Source: Sediminicola sp963974715 (lineage in GTDB: Bacteria; Bacteroidota; Bacteroidia; Flavobacteriales; Flavobacteriaceae). From it: DNA of 64,000 bases. The position numbers and the translations under genes are program-made. Below the pieces are notes generated by a model. The model saw only the letters and a list, made by a program, of their open reading frames with translations. It made no database searches and had not been told where the DNA came from. Shown piece by piece: positions 34,747-43,281 of this stretch; the stretch's first letter is position 1, and every line of letters begins with the position of its first letter. The stretch is taken from assembly GCA_963974715.1 (NCBI GenBank), contig CAXBDK010000007.1, forward strand, positions 186,001-250,000, in the 5' to 3' direction.

Positions 34747-35976
34747 CTATTTATCGCTTAAGGCTACTATTGGTTTTACATTTGCGGCTTTCATCGCTGG
34801 GATCAGTCCCGCCAAAAGTCCCGCCACCACAAGGATGATCGTGGCCGTCACCACAGTGGACATATCCACGGAAGGGTTCGCAAAGGCGTCCGATTGTATA
34901 TTGGGGCCGATCAGTGCCAAAAGGCCGGTGGCAAAGAGCATTCCTATCAGTCCGGAAATTGCCGTGATGAACACGGATTCCAAGAGTACCAATTTTAGTA
35001 TTTGTGAGGGTTCCGCTCCCAAGGCTTTACGGATACCGATTTCCTTGGTCCGCTCCTTGATGATAAAGACCATTATGTTCCCGATGCCCACGATTCCCGC
35101 AACAAGGATAAGGAAACCTACCCCTATACTGATCCATGACAATACCCCGGTAAAATTGCTGATGTCGGAAAAGGCCTCGGCATAGTTCCACACCCTTATG
35201 GCCGCTTGGTCATCTGGGGAGACCCTGTGCCGCCGTTTCATGATGGTTTTTAAGGTCTCCGAAAAATTAAGGGCCTTTTCCAGGCTAAAGGAAGAATTAT
35301 AGGTAAGCAGGATCCTATCTATATCCGCCGTATTACCATAGATACGCTGGTACGTAGTGATGGGCGCATATATATTTCGCTCGGCATTGTCATCCCCGTC
35401 ATCTGTAAAAATCCCGATTACCCGAAAGGGAAGGTTGTTGATCTCTATGAATTTTCCAATGGCCTCCTCGTTCTTATAAAGATCTTCCGCTACCTTTCTT
35501 CCTATCACGGCTACCTTTGCACTGGTCTTTATATCGTTTTCATTTATGTACCTTCCCGAAGTAACAATGGTCTTTTCTATGACCTGATGGCTGGGGGCAA
35601 CGGCGTTTACTCCGTAAGACCCCGTTTCGTTCTGATATCTGGCTGTGGCTGTTTTGCTGAAACGGGCTGAAATAGCTTCATAATCGCCCTTAAAGCTCTG
35701 CTTTATAAAATTGATGTCATCATTGGTGAATTGGATCCTCCTACCTTCCTCGAACCCGCCATATGCCTTTGAAGTGGTTCCACTGTTTATAAAAATGGAA
35801 TTGGTGGCATCGTCGTTGAACTGATTGGTAAAACCGTTCTGCATTCCGTTGACGGAACCTAACAGCATCACCAAAATAAAGATGCCCCATGCCACGGAAA
35901 ATCCTGTTAGGAAGGTCCTGAGCTTATTGCTCCTAATACTGTAGAATATCTCCTGCCAAATGTCCCTATCCAACAT
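34747..35976 (-). CDS. MacB-like ABC transporter permease (copy 3)
   Basis: 409 residues with the same architecture as the next gene: TM1, MacB-PCD, three FtsX helices, motif IIKERTKEIGIRKALGA. Its ATG lies 11 bases inside the 3' end of the ATPase gene, so the two are probably translationally coupled. Together with copy 4 it likely forms a heterodimeric permease. Confidence 0.93.
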   Translation of the reverse strand: MLDRDIWQEIFYSIRSNKLRTFLTGFSVAWGIFILVMLLGSVNGMQNGFTNQFNDDATNSIFINSGTTSKAYGGFEEGRRIQFTNDDINFIKQSFKGDYEAISARFSKTATARYQNETGSYGVNAVAPSHQVIEKTIVTSGRYINENDIKTSAKVAVIGRKVAEDLYKNEEAIGKFIEINNLPFRVIGIFTDDGDDNAERNIYAPITTYQRIYGNTADIDRILLTYNSSFSLEKALNFSETLKTIMKRRHRVSPDDQAAIRVWNYAEAFSDISNFTGVLSWISIGVGFLILVAGIVGIGNIMVFIIKERTKEIGIRKALGAEPSQILKLVLLESVFITAISGLIGMLFATGLLALIGPNIQSDAFANPSVDMSTVVTATIILVVAGLLAGLIPAMKAANVKPIVALSDK

Positions 35977-36670
35977 AACCAGCTGCCCTTACCTGTTCAA
36001 CAAACTTGTCCTCCACGATCAAACCGTCCTTTAAGTGAACGATCCGCTTGCACATATCGGCTATGTCGGGCTCGTGCGTTACGATCAGGATCGTATTTCC
36101 ATTGTCATTGATCTTCTGTATCAGGTCCATTACCTCATAAGAGGTTTTACTGTCCAGAGCCCCTGTAGGCTCATCCGCCAATAGTACCTTTGGTTCCGCT
36201 GCCATGGCCCGGGCTATGGCCACCCGTTGTTTCTGTCCCCCGGAAAGTTCACTTGGCAAATGGCCTGCCCATTCCCTAAGCCCTACCTGTTCCAAATATT
36301 TAAGGGCCTTTTCCTGGCGTTCCTTGCGGCCCACTTTTTGGTAATAAAGGGGAAGGGCTACATTTTCCACCGCACTTTTATAGTTGATAAGGTTAAAGGA
36401 CTGAAATACAAAACCCAAAAATTTGTTCCTGTATTGGGCCGCCTTGGTCTCGTTCAGGTTTTTGATCGGCACCCCGTCCAAGGTGTAATCTCCCGTATCC
36501 GCCTCATCCAACATCCCCAAAATGTTCAGCAGGGTTGATTTCCCAGATCCCGAAGAACCCATAATGGCAACGAGTTCCCCTTCCTGTACGGAAAAATTGA
36601 TTCCCTTAAGGACATGAAGGGAATTGCTTCCCATTTTATAGGATTTATGAAGGTCTTTTATTTCGATCAT
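35966..36670 (-). CDS. ABC transporter ATP-binding protein (MacB/LolD type)
   Basis: 234 residues, a complete single nucleotide-binding domain: Walker A GSSGSGKSTLL, Q-loop FQSFNLI, signature LSGGQKQRVAIARAM, Walker B VLLADEPTGALD and H-loop VTHE. It belongs to the LolD/MacB/FtsE group, which powers mechanotransmission instead of transmembrane passage. It is the only ATPase gene in a cluster with four permease genes, so it may serve both permease pairs. Confidence 0.95.
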   Translation of the reverse strand: MIEIKDLHKSYKMGSNSLHVLKGINFSVQEGELVAIMGSSGSGKSTLLNILGMLDEADTGDYTLDGVPIKNLNETKAAQYRNKFLGFVFQSFNLINYKSAVENVALPLYYQKVGRKERQEKALKYLEQVGLREWAGHLPSELSGGQKQRVAIARAMAAEPKVLLADEPTGALDSKTSYEVMDLIQKINDNGNTILIVTHEPDIADMCKRIVHLKDGLIVEDKFVEQVRAAGYVG

Positions 36671-36737
36671 GATAATTTTGTATTAGCGGTTTGAATTCTG
36701 AATACGTTAATAGGACTGGTAAGTGTTTATAATGTTA

Positions 36738-36745
36738 CAAAAATA
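36738..36745 (-). promoter_or_regulatory. candidate internal -7 box before the ATPase gene
   Basis: TATTTTTG on the minus strand in the 99-base gap between the first adaptor gene and the ATPase gene. No -33 partner is visible, so this internal promoter is tentative. Confidence 0.3.
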
Positions 36746-36769
36746 GCGGGAAAAGTTTTTTCGGAATAT

Positions 36770-37882
36770 TTAATTGACTGATTCAGTAGGTTTTATCTTG
36801 TTCCATATCTTTATCTCATCCTTTGGCCCCAGCCCTGAGACCACCTCTACCTGAATTCCATCGCTTACCCCAAGGTCGATATCCCTGCGTTCAAATTGTT
36901 GGTCCCCCTTCATGACTTCCACAAATGGTTTTTTGGTCTTGGGGTCGAACTGAACCAACGCTTCCTTGATGGACAGTACACTGTCCACCTTGGCAAGAAT
37001 GATGGAGGCATTGGCGCTTAGTCCCGCCCGTATAAAAACGGAGTCCTGCTTTTTAAGGGTTCCCTTGATCTCAAATTGAATGGCCCCGTTTTCCGCCTTC
37101 CCCTTGGGGGCGATATAATCCAGCACTGCATCAAAGACTTTGTTGTCTATGGCCCCTACGGTAATCTCCAACGGCAGGTTCTCCTTTATTTTACCCACTT
37201 CAGATTCGTCCACCTTGCCTTCGAATATCATCTTGTCCACATCGGCTATGGCCGCTATGGTGGTCCCTTCGTTAAAGTTGTTACTCTCAATGACCTGGTT
37301 CCCCACTTCTACGGGCACTTCCAATATCATCCCGTTTACGGTAGCCCTGATAAGGGTATTTGCAGCATTGCCCAATCCGACGGTGGTCCCCGTTTTTACA
37401 ATATCGTATCTTTTATTGGTGGCGGCATAGGTCTGTTTCGCCTGTTCATAACTCAGCTGGGCCTGTTCCAGATCTACTTTTGAGATGACACCCTTTGCAA
37501 ACAGGCCCTGCTGGCGTTCAAAATTGCGCTTTTGATCGTCCAGAACGATCTTTGCATCCATGATATTGTTCTGTGCGTCGTTAAGGGCACTTAAATTGGG
37601 CACGATCTTGATCTTGGCCAAAAGATCTCCCGATTTTACAAAATCGCCCCCTTCCACATAGATTTCCTCGATCACTCCCGAAATGTTGGGCTTGATCAAC
37701 ACCTCTTCCAAGGGCAGGATACTGCCCGTGGCCACAGCTTTTTTTACAATGGTCTGCGTAGTGGGCTTTTCTGTCTCGTAGACCACCGGATCTTCGGCAT
37801 TCTTTTGATAGAGATAATACATGGATCCCCCAAAGGCCACTACTATGATCAACAATATTAGAACGGTTACCTTTTTTTTCAT
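36770..37882 (-). CDS. MacA/HlyD-type periplasmic adaptor protein (copy 1)
   Basis: 370 residues with an N-terminal anchor and the same barrel-sandwich halves as the later adaptor (EVLIKPNISGVIEEIYV; NGMILEVPVEVGNQV). It follows the first permease pair with a 112-base gap and precedes the ATPase gene. Paralogue of 32332-33453; the two probably arose by duplication of a permease-permease-adaptor block. Confidence 0.92.
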   Translation of the reverse strand: MKKKVTVLILLIIVVAFGGSMYYLYQKNAEDPVVYETEKPTTQTIVKKAVATGSILPLEEVLIKPNISGVIEEIYVEGGDFVKSGDLLAKIKIVPNLSALNDAQNNIMDAKIVLDDQKRNFERQQGLFAKGVISKVDLEQAQLSYEQAKQTYAATNKRYDIVKTGTTVGLGNAANTLIRATVNGMILEVPVEVGNQVIESNNFNEGTTIAAIADVDKMIFEGKVDESEVGKIKENLPLEITVGAIDNKVFDAVLDYIAPKGKAENGAIQFEIKGTLKKQDSVFIRAGLSANASIILAKVDSVLSIKEALVQFDPKTKKPFVEVMKGDQQFERRDIDLGVSDGIQVEVVSGLGPKDEIKIWNKIKPTESVN

Positions 37883-37994
37883 TTTCTGATCGGTTTGATT
37901 TGTTTTGTTTAAAATGGGAAAACCCTGCTTGGTACGTTACCTCAATAATTTTTATTTCCTACCGACTTCCCCTTCATCGTTAAAAATGTTGGAC

Positions 37995-39254
37995 CTAATC
38001 TGTCCGAAGGGCTTCAATGGGGCGGACCTTAATAGCGCTCCGAGCAGGGATAAAACCAGCCAATAACCCGGAAAATATCAACAGCAACAAGGCCCCCACA
38101 ACCACGCCCAATCCCACACTGGGATTGAGGAACATATCCACTGGGCCGTTCATATCCAGGATATAATTGACCCCGTATATAAACAGTGCCCCTAATATGA
38201 TCCCTCCCATACCGCTTATGGTGGTGAGAAATATGGATTCCATTAAGATCTGTAATTTTATGGACCAAGGCGACTCCCCAAGGGCCCGTCTTATACCTAT
38301 TTCCTTGGTACGCTCCTTCACAACGATCAACATTATATTGCTCACGCCTATTATTCCGGAAAGCAATACCAGTATCCCCACGAAATAGGCGATCAGCCGC
38401 ATGGCGCCAAAAAGGCTCTCCACCCGATTGTACTGTTCAAAAAGATCAAAATAGCCCACAGCCCGGTCATCCTCGGGATGCACCTTCCTATTTGCCTTGA
38501 TCAGCGCCAGAATGTTTTCCTTAATGGACGTAATGGACGTTCCATCCTGTGCGGTTATGGCCATCCACCCCACATTGTTGGCCCTATTAAAGGCTTGGGA
38601 AAAAGCGGTAAAAGGAACATAGATCTCTTTTTGGCCCTCTTCCCCGTTCCCGTCATTGCTTTTCTTCTGATAGGTACCCACCACCATAAAGTTCACTCCC
38701 TGTATTTTGATATAGGTGCCCAATGGATCTTCTTCCCTGTCATAAAGATCGCTCAACACCCCGTTACCCAATATGGCAACCTTTCTTTTTTGATCGATAT
38801 CGGCCTGGTTGATGAATCTCCCTGAGGTGATATCCATGGGATCCTGCTTAATGATCTCGGGATAGTCGCCATACACGTTATAGGCACCGGTCTTTATACC
38901 ATATACCACATTGTTGCCGCCGTTAAAGCCGCTCAATCTATTTCGGGGCGACACAAACCTCAAATTTGGAATTTGCTGCCAAAGGGCTTCTACATCCTCC
39001 GTCTTAAAATCGAAGCTCCTTCCCTTGGGCAGGCCCTTGTAATCCTTGGACGTAGCCTGTGACCACATAAACATGGTGTTGGTGGCAATGTCACCAAAAT
39101 CCTGCTTTATCCCATTTTCCAGGCCCTTTCCGGCGGCCAAGAGTATGATGAGGATCAGAATGCCCCAAAATACCCCAAAGGCGGTAAGTAACGTCCTGAA
39201 CCAATTACTGGTCAGCACCTCCAAAATTTCCTTCCAACGGTCTCTACTGAACAT
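37995..39254 (-). CDS. MacB-like ABC transporter permease (copy 2)
   Basis: 419 residues. TM1 near residues 20-43, a periplasmic MacB-PCD region, three C-terminal helices and the motif LIVVKERTKEIGIRRALGE. No ATPase is fused. It follows copy 1 at 21 bases and likely forms a heterodimer with it. Confidence 0.93.
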   Translation of the reverse strand: MFSRDRWKEILEVLTSNWFRTLLTAFGVFWGILILIILLAAGKGLENGIKQDFGDIATNTMFMWSQATSKDYKGLPKGRSFDFKTEDVEALWQQIPNLRFVSPRNRLSGFNGGNNVVYGIKTGAYNVYGDYPEIIKQDPMDITSGRFINQADIDQKRKVAILGNGVLSDLYDREEDPLGTYIKIQGVNFMVVGTYQKKSNDGNGEEGQKEIYVPFTAFSQAFNRANNVGWMAITAQDGTSITSIKENILALIKANRKVHPEDDRAVGYFDLFEQYNRVESLFGAMRLIAYFVGILVLLSGIIGVSNIMLIVVKERTKEIGIRRALGESPWSIKLQILMESIFLTTISGMGGIILGALFIYGVNYILDMNGPVDMFLNPSVGLGVVVGALLLLIFSGLLAGFIPARSAIKVRPIEALRTD

Positions 39255-39275
39255 AGTATGGGATTATCGTATTCA

Positions 39276-40520
39276 TTATTCGTCCCTTAGGGCATCTATG
39301 GTATGGATATGGGCGGCCCTCCAGGCAGGAAAAAATCCGGCCACAGTACCTGCAAAGATCAGGACAAATACAGTGGTAATGGCCACCCTAAAATTCACCG
39401 AAGGGTTCAGGATATAATCGACCTCAATTTGGGGACCTACGACCTCCAAAAGTCCCATACTGAAAATGAGTCCCAAAAAACCGGATATGGCCGTGACAAA
39501 AATGGCCTCGTGCAAGATCATTCCGATAATGGCCCATGGTTTGGCCCCCAATGCCTTTCGGATGCCTATTTCCTTGGTGCGTTCCTTAACCACGATCAAC
39601 ATGATATTACTAACGCCCACCACCCCGGCAACGATGGTACATATGCCTACGAACCAAAAAAAGAATTTGATGTTGGATGTAAGGTTGTAGAACCGTTTGG
39701 CATCCTCCATGGGATTATAGACATGGATGGCGGCATCATCATCCGGCGCAACGGTATGTACCTGTTTCAAATAGGATTTAAGTTCGGAAACAAATTCGAG
39801 CGATTGACCTACCGCCTCGTCAAAATTTTCCCTTGGAGGAAGGGTATAGGCAAGGTTATCCAATTTATCCGCCCCGTTGAACACCTGTTGGGCCGTGGTG
39901 ATAGGGATAAATATCCTGTTTTCCTCACGCTCTCCGGCCCCATCTTTATAGACCCCTATCACCAAAAATGGAATGGACGAAATTTTAATGAACTCACCAA
40001 CGGGCTCCACGTTCTTGAAAACTTCCCTTTTGATCTTATCACTGATGACGGCCACTTTTGCCATCTGGGACTCATCATGGTAATTTATGTACCGCCCTGC
40101 GGCCATAAATTCATTTTCTATAAATTGGAAGGGGGGCGAAATGCCCATAATACCATAGATGAGGGCCTCGTCCCCATAGGTCGCGGTCACGTCACGGACA
40201 CGTTGCATCCTTGAGGCAAGGTCAATGTTCAGATCCAACCGATCCACCGTGGTATAATAGTTTTCGTTCCTGAGCTGGATGGGCCTTCCCGGATTGAGCC
40301 CCTTGTATTCCTTGGTCGTGACACCCGGCCAAACCCAGACGCTGGTACTGGCATCCCCTTCAAATTCGGCCGCTATGCCATTCTGCATGCCCTGTCCAAA
40401 ACCAAGTAAGATGACCAATATAAAAATGCCGGAAGCTACGGAAAGCCCCGTAAGGAAAGTGCGCAATTTATTTTTACGGATCGTATCGAATATCTCCTGC
40501 CATCTTTCTATATCGAACAT
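39276..40520 (-). CDS. MacB-like ABC transporter permease (copy 1)
   Basis: 414 residues from the ATG at 40520 (MFDIERWQEIF aligns with the starts of the paralogues). A longer frame begins at 40547, but that ATG lies inside a palindrome and adds nine residues without family support. Same TM1/MacB-PCD/FtsX layout, motif LIVVKERTKEIGIRKALGA. First gene of the export cluster. Confidence 0.92.
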   Translation of the reverse strand: MFDIERWQEIFDTIRKNKLRTFLTGLSVASGIFILVILLGFGQGMQNGIAAEFEGDASTSVWVWPGVTTKEYKGLNPGRPIQLRNENYYTTVDRLDLNIDLASRMQRVRDVTATYGDEALIYGIMGISPPFQFIENEFMAAGRYINYHDESQMAKVAVISDKIKREVFKNVEPVGEFIKISSIPFLVIGVYKDGAGEREENRIFIPITTAQQVFNGADKLDNLAYTLPPRENFDEAVGQSLEFVSELKSYLKQVHTVAPDDDAAIHVYNPMEDAKRFYNLTSNIKFFFWFVGICTIVAGVVGVSNIMLIVVKERTKEIGIRKALGAKPWAIIGMILHEAIFVTAISGFLGLIFSMGLLEVVGPQIEVDYILNPSVNFRVAITTVFVLIFAGTVAGFFPAWRAAHIHTIDALRDE

Positions 40521-40542
40521 GGGACGTTGGTTGGTTAAAACA

Positions 40543-40560
40543 TGCATTTAAGAAAATGCA
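40543..40560. repeat. 18-bp inverted repeat upstream of the export cluster
   Basis: TGCATTT (40543-40549) and AAATGCA (40554-40560) around AAGA, about 23 bases before the first permease start. It could be a hairpin in the leader or a binding site for a dimeric regulator. Confidence 0.4.
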
Positions 40561-40640
40561 TTAACCTTAAGACAGGGGGAAAGGAAAATTGTTACAGCAA
40601 CACCCTTTAAAATAGTGTTAAAATTTACGGAATTTGGCCT

Positions 40641-40859
40641 TTATGCCTTCATTTTCCGGTAGATAACGTAAAAAAGTGCCGCGATGAGGATATAGGGAAC
40701 CGCCATCAGATAAACAATACCATCATTGATGCCCTCCGCCGCCTTTGTATCGCCACCGCTTTCCAAAACCGCCCGGCACATGGCACATTGTGCCTCCATC
40801 ATTTGTGGAAACAAGAACGCCAATAAAAATAAGACCGATACCGCATTTTTCATATTCAT
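40641..40859 (-). CDS. small membrane protein next to oxidase assembly genes
   Basis: 72 residues (a Met at residue 3 is an alternative start). N-terminal signal sequence, then CAMCRAVLESGG and one C-terminal membrane helix (about 47-66) ending in YRKMKA. The CxxC motif close after the cleavage site is striking next to Sco and other oxidase assembly genes; a metal or redox role is inferred only. 21 bases after the DUF420 gene, probably in its operon. Confidence 0.7.
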   Translation of the reverse strand: MNMKNAVSVLFLLAFLFPQMMEAQCAMCRAVLESGGDTKAAEGINDGIVYLMAVPYILIAALFYVIYRKMKA

Positions 40860-40880
40860 TCTTTTAAAGCCTTTTGGAAA

Positions 40881-41414
40881 TTAATGGGCATAATACGGGG
40901 AAATCATAAGATAGACGACCACCCCTGTAACGGCCACATAAAGCCAGATTGGAAAAGTGATCTTTGCCAATTTCCTGTGTTCCTCAAATTTTTGGAGGTA
41001 TGCCCTGGCATAGGTTTTCAGGACCAAGGGGATAATGGCGATCGATAGGAAGATATGTGTGACGAGAATAAAGTAATACACATAGCGAACCCAGCCCTTC
41101 CCACCGAACTCGGTAGAATCGGATGTCATATGATAGGCAACGTACATCAGCAAAAAAGCCAATGATAGTCCAATACAGCTAGTCATTATATTCTGGTGCA
41201 ATTGCCTTTTTCCGTTTTTGATGGCCAGTACGGCCGCTATCAATAAGATTGCAGTGAGGGCATTTATGGAGGCATATATGGGCGGTAGGAAGGATAAGGG
41301 CGCCACATTGGGCAATTTTACCCTAAAGAGTATGGCTACCACCACCGGTATTACAATGGAGACAACGGTTATATACCTATTGAATTTTTTTTCCTTTACC
41401 GCAATTGCATCCAT
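40881..41414 (-). CDS. DUF420 membrane protein (CtaM-like oxidase assembly factor)
   Basis: 177 residues, five predicted membrane helices. Conserved His in YVAYHMTSDS and VTHIFLSIAIIPL are features of DUF420. In Staphylococcus the relative CtaM is needed for heme-copper oxidase maturation. Directly abutting the sco gene (ATG one base before that gene's end), which supports a role in cytochrome oxidase assembly. Confidence 0.88.
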   Translation of the reverse strand: MDAIAVKEKKFNRYITVVSIVIPVVVAILFRVKLPNVAPLSFLPPIYASINALTAILLIAAVLAIKNGKRQLHQNIMTSCIGLSLAFLLMYVAYHMTSDSTEFGGKGWVRYVYYFILVTHIFLSIAIIPLVLKTYARAYLQKFEEHRKLAKITFPIWLYVAVTGVVVYLMISPYYAH

Positions 41415-42143
41415 CTATTCTTCCAATAATTTTTTAATATCCTCTTTTAAAATCCCTATCTGTTCCTCTTCCCCTTCCTTATTGACACCTTCCTCTTCCG
41501 TAATTACCCCCCTGTAATAGATGATGGGATTACCGAAACGGTCTACCCTCGATCGGATATAACCCTGCTTGTCCACCAAAGCGAACATGCCGGAATGTTC
41601 AAAACCTCCGGGGGCATTGGGCCGTTGGGCGGCGAAAATATTGAACCCATTATTGGCAAGGTCATAAATTTTTTCTGGGTCGCCCGTTAATAAGTGCCAA
41701 TCCATATTGGTGATCCCATATTTCTCCGCGTATTCCTTTAATACCGAGGGGGTATCGTTCTGCGGGTTGATGGTAAAGGAAGCCACCCCGAAATTATCGA
41801 ATTGGTTAAAATGGTCCTGTATCTCGACGAGATTTTTGTTCATAATGGGACATATGCTGGGGCAGGTAGTAAAAAAGAATTCCACCACATACACCTTTCC
41901 CCTATAATCCTTATCGGTTATAAGAAGACTGTCTTGATCGATAAAAGCGAAAGGGGGCACCTTACGCCTTTCCCCATTTATCTCCAGATATGACAGGGCG
42001 CCCGAATTGTCCTTTACGTTCATTCGATCGTTCTCTACCACCGTCCCATTCTTTACCCGGTCCACAATTTTGGGAATAAAGATGATACCAAAGATCAATA
42101 CGATCAAGGAAACCCATATGTAGGTATATTTTTTATCCATCAT
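41415..42143 (-). CDS. Sco-family copper chaperone for cytochrome oxidase
   Basis: 242 residues. N-terminal membrane anchor (about 8-24), then a thioredoxin-like domain with the copper-binding pair CPSIC (Cys94, Cys98) and the His in EHSGMFALVD. Sco proteins deliver copper to the CuA site or act as thiol reductase there. Overlaps the preceding gene by 4 bases and abuts the DUF420 gene. Confidence 0.95.
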   Translation of the reverse strand: MMDKKYTYIWVSLIVLIFGIIFIPKIVDRVKNGTVVENDRMNVKDNSGALSYLEINGERRKVPPFAFIDQDSLLITDKDYRGKVYVVEFFFTTCPSICPIMNKNLVEIQDHFNQFDNFGVASFTINPQNDTPSVLKEYAEKYGITNMDWHLLTGDPEKIYDLANNGFNIFAAQRPNAPGGFEHSGMFALVDKQGYIRSRVDRFGNPIIYYRGVITEEEGVNKEGEEEQIGILKEDIKKLLEE

Positions 42144-42772
42144 TTGCTTCTTTCAGCATTGTTTTTCTTCAATGCCATACGGTATTCTGCCAGGACGATC
42201 TTTACATCGTCCTCCATTTTATTGTTCAGATCTGCCACGCTACTGGTATCAAAACCATATTTGGTGCCTTGACCATCATCATCCTTCCTTCCCCGAAGGT
42301 TAAGATCTTTATCCACAATAAAAACATAGGGAGTGCCCAGATCGGCATCCAGGTCAATATCCGTACGGAGGCTTTCAAAAAGGGCCTTGATCTGGTCGGG
42401 TTCGGCATATACAAACCTCCATTTGGAAACATCGCCAAGGCTACCGAGCTCCTTTTGTAGGTTCCCCACTTCCTCCTCGGTACCTTTTGGCAGGACCATC
42501 ACAAACTGAAAATCCTTGAACTGGTAAAAAGGTTTGTAAATTTTCTGGTTCAGGTTAAATGCATTCCCTTTTTTAAGGTCGACCTCTGTCCCCAAAAATC
42601 CCAAAACCGTAATATTGCCCTCCATGGTTTCGGAACCTTCCAGGGAACTGATATCGGATATGTTATTGGTAAGAATGGGGAGTCTTCCAAAATTGTTGAT
42701 CCCCGATGCAAAAAATAGGTACGCCACAATCGGAAACACAAAAAGCACAACTAAAACAAAGGTCTTTTTCAT
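42140..42772 (-). CDS. membrane-anchored thioredoxin-fold protein without CxxC, in oxidase operon
   Basis: 210 residues with an N-terminal anchor (about 4-22). The pattern ITVLGFLGT, FQFVMVLPKG and TPYVFIVDKDLNLRGRK reads as a thioredoxin/Sco-like fold, but the CxxC or CxxxC is missing; I see no Cys at all. It precedes sco by a 4-base overlap. An assembly or scaffolding role is inferred from position only. A promoter and terminator lie directly upstream. Confidence 0.75.
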   Translation of the reverse strand: MKKTFVLVVLFVFPIVAYLFFASGINNFGRLPILTNNISDISSLEGSETMEGNITVLGFLGTEVDLKKGNAFNLNQKIYKPFYQFKDFQFVMVLPKGTEEEVGNLQKELGSLGDVSKWRFVYAEPDQIKALFESLRTDIDLDADLGTPYVFIVDKDLNLRGRKDDDGQGTKYGFDTSSVADLNNKMEDDVKIVLAEYRMALKKNNAERSK

Positions 42773-42787
42773 AATATGAATACTTTA

Positions 42788-42795
42788 CAAAAATA
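42788..42795 (-). promoter_or_regulatory. candidate -7 box for the sco operon
   Basis: TATTTTTG on the minus strand, starting at the T tract of the upstream terminator and 16 bases before the ATG at 42772. This would separate the assembly genes from the oxidase subunit genes. The expected -33 region lies in the terminator stem. Confidence 0.4.
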
Positions 42796-42796
42796 A

Positions 42797-42822
42797 AAAA
42801 GACGGTCCTAAAACCGTCTTTT
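42797..42822 (-). terminator. terminator after the oxidase subunit IV gene
   Basis: A perfect 10-bp stem AAAAGACGGT/ACCGTCTTTT with a 6-base loop, followed on the minus strand by a T-rich tract. It lies 19 bases after the subunit IV stop. Confidence 0.8.
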
Positions 42823-42840
42823 AATTCTGTTAATTATGCA

Positions 42841-43224
42841 TCAGAAATCCCATTTCACATAGCCATCGGCATAGACATTATAGATGTAGTCCGCCTCGAA
42901 CAAAAGGATGAATATTAAATAGGCCACCAAAAATATCGGGGTCCATACTATCGCCCTTCTCAGGGAACTTTTCTCATCCCGTAAGTGCATAAAATCCCAA
43001 GCAATGTAGTAGGCCTTGACCAATGTGAGTATTATAAACACCCAGTTAAGGACCTTCATGCCCAAAAAGTGTGATTTGACCATAAACTCGGGCTTAATGA
43101 TCCCCAATGCCACCTCTATAGCGGTTACTATGGTCAAGAAGATGAGGACTCCCCATATCTTCTGAACATTGGATTTAAATTTTAAAAGACCCCTGAAAAT
43201 CTCCAATTTGTGTGCGTGTGCCAT
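42841..43224 (-). CDS. cytochrome c oxidase subunit IV family protein
   Basis: 127 residues with three membrane helices (about 20-40, 53-73, 88-110); motif KAYYIAWDFMHLRDE is typical of the caa3-type subunit IV/CyoD-like family. It is the last gene before a strong terminator, 57 bases after subunit III. The catalytic subunits I and II are not in this window. Confidence 0.9.
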   Translation of the reverse strand: MAHAHKLEIFRGLLKFKSNVQKIWGVLIFLTIVTAIEVALGIIKPEFMVKSHFLGMKVLNWVFIILTLVKAYYIAWDFMHLRDEKSSLRRAIVWTPIFLVAYLIFILLFEADYIYNVYADGYVKWDF

Positions 43225-43281
43225 TTTTTAATTCTTTATTTAATGGGACCATACCGTAAGTATGGTATATATTAATAACCG

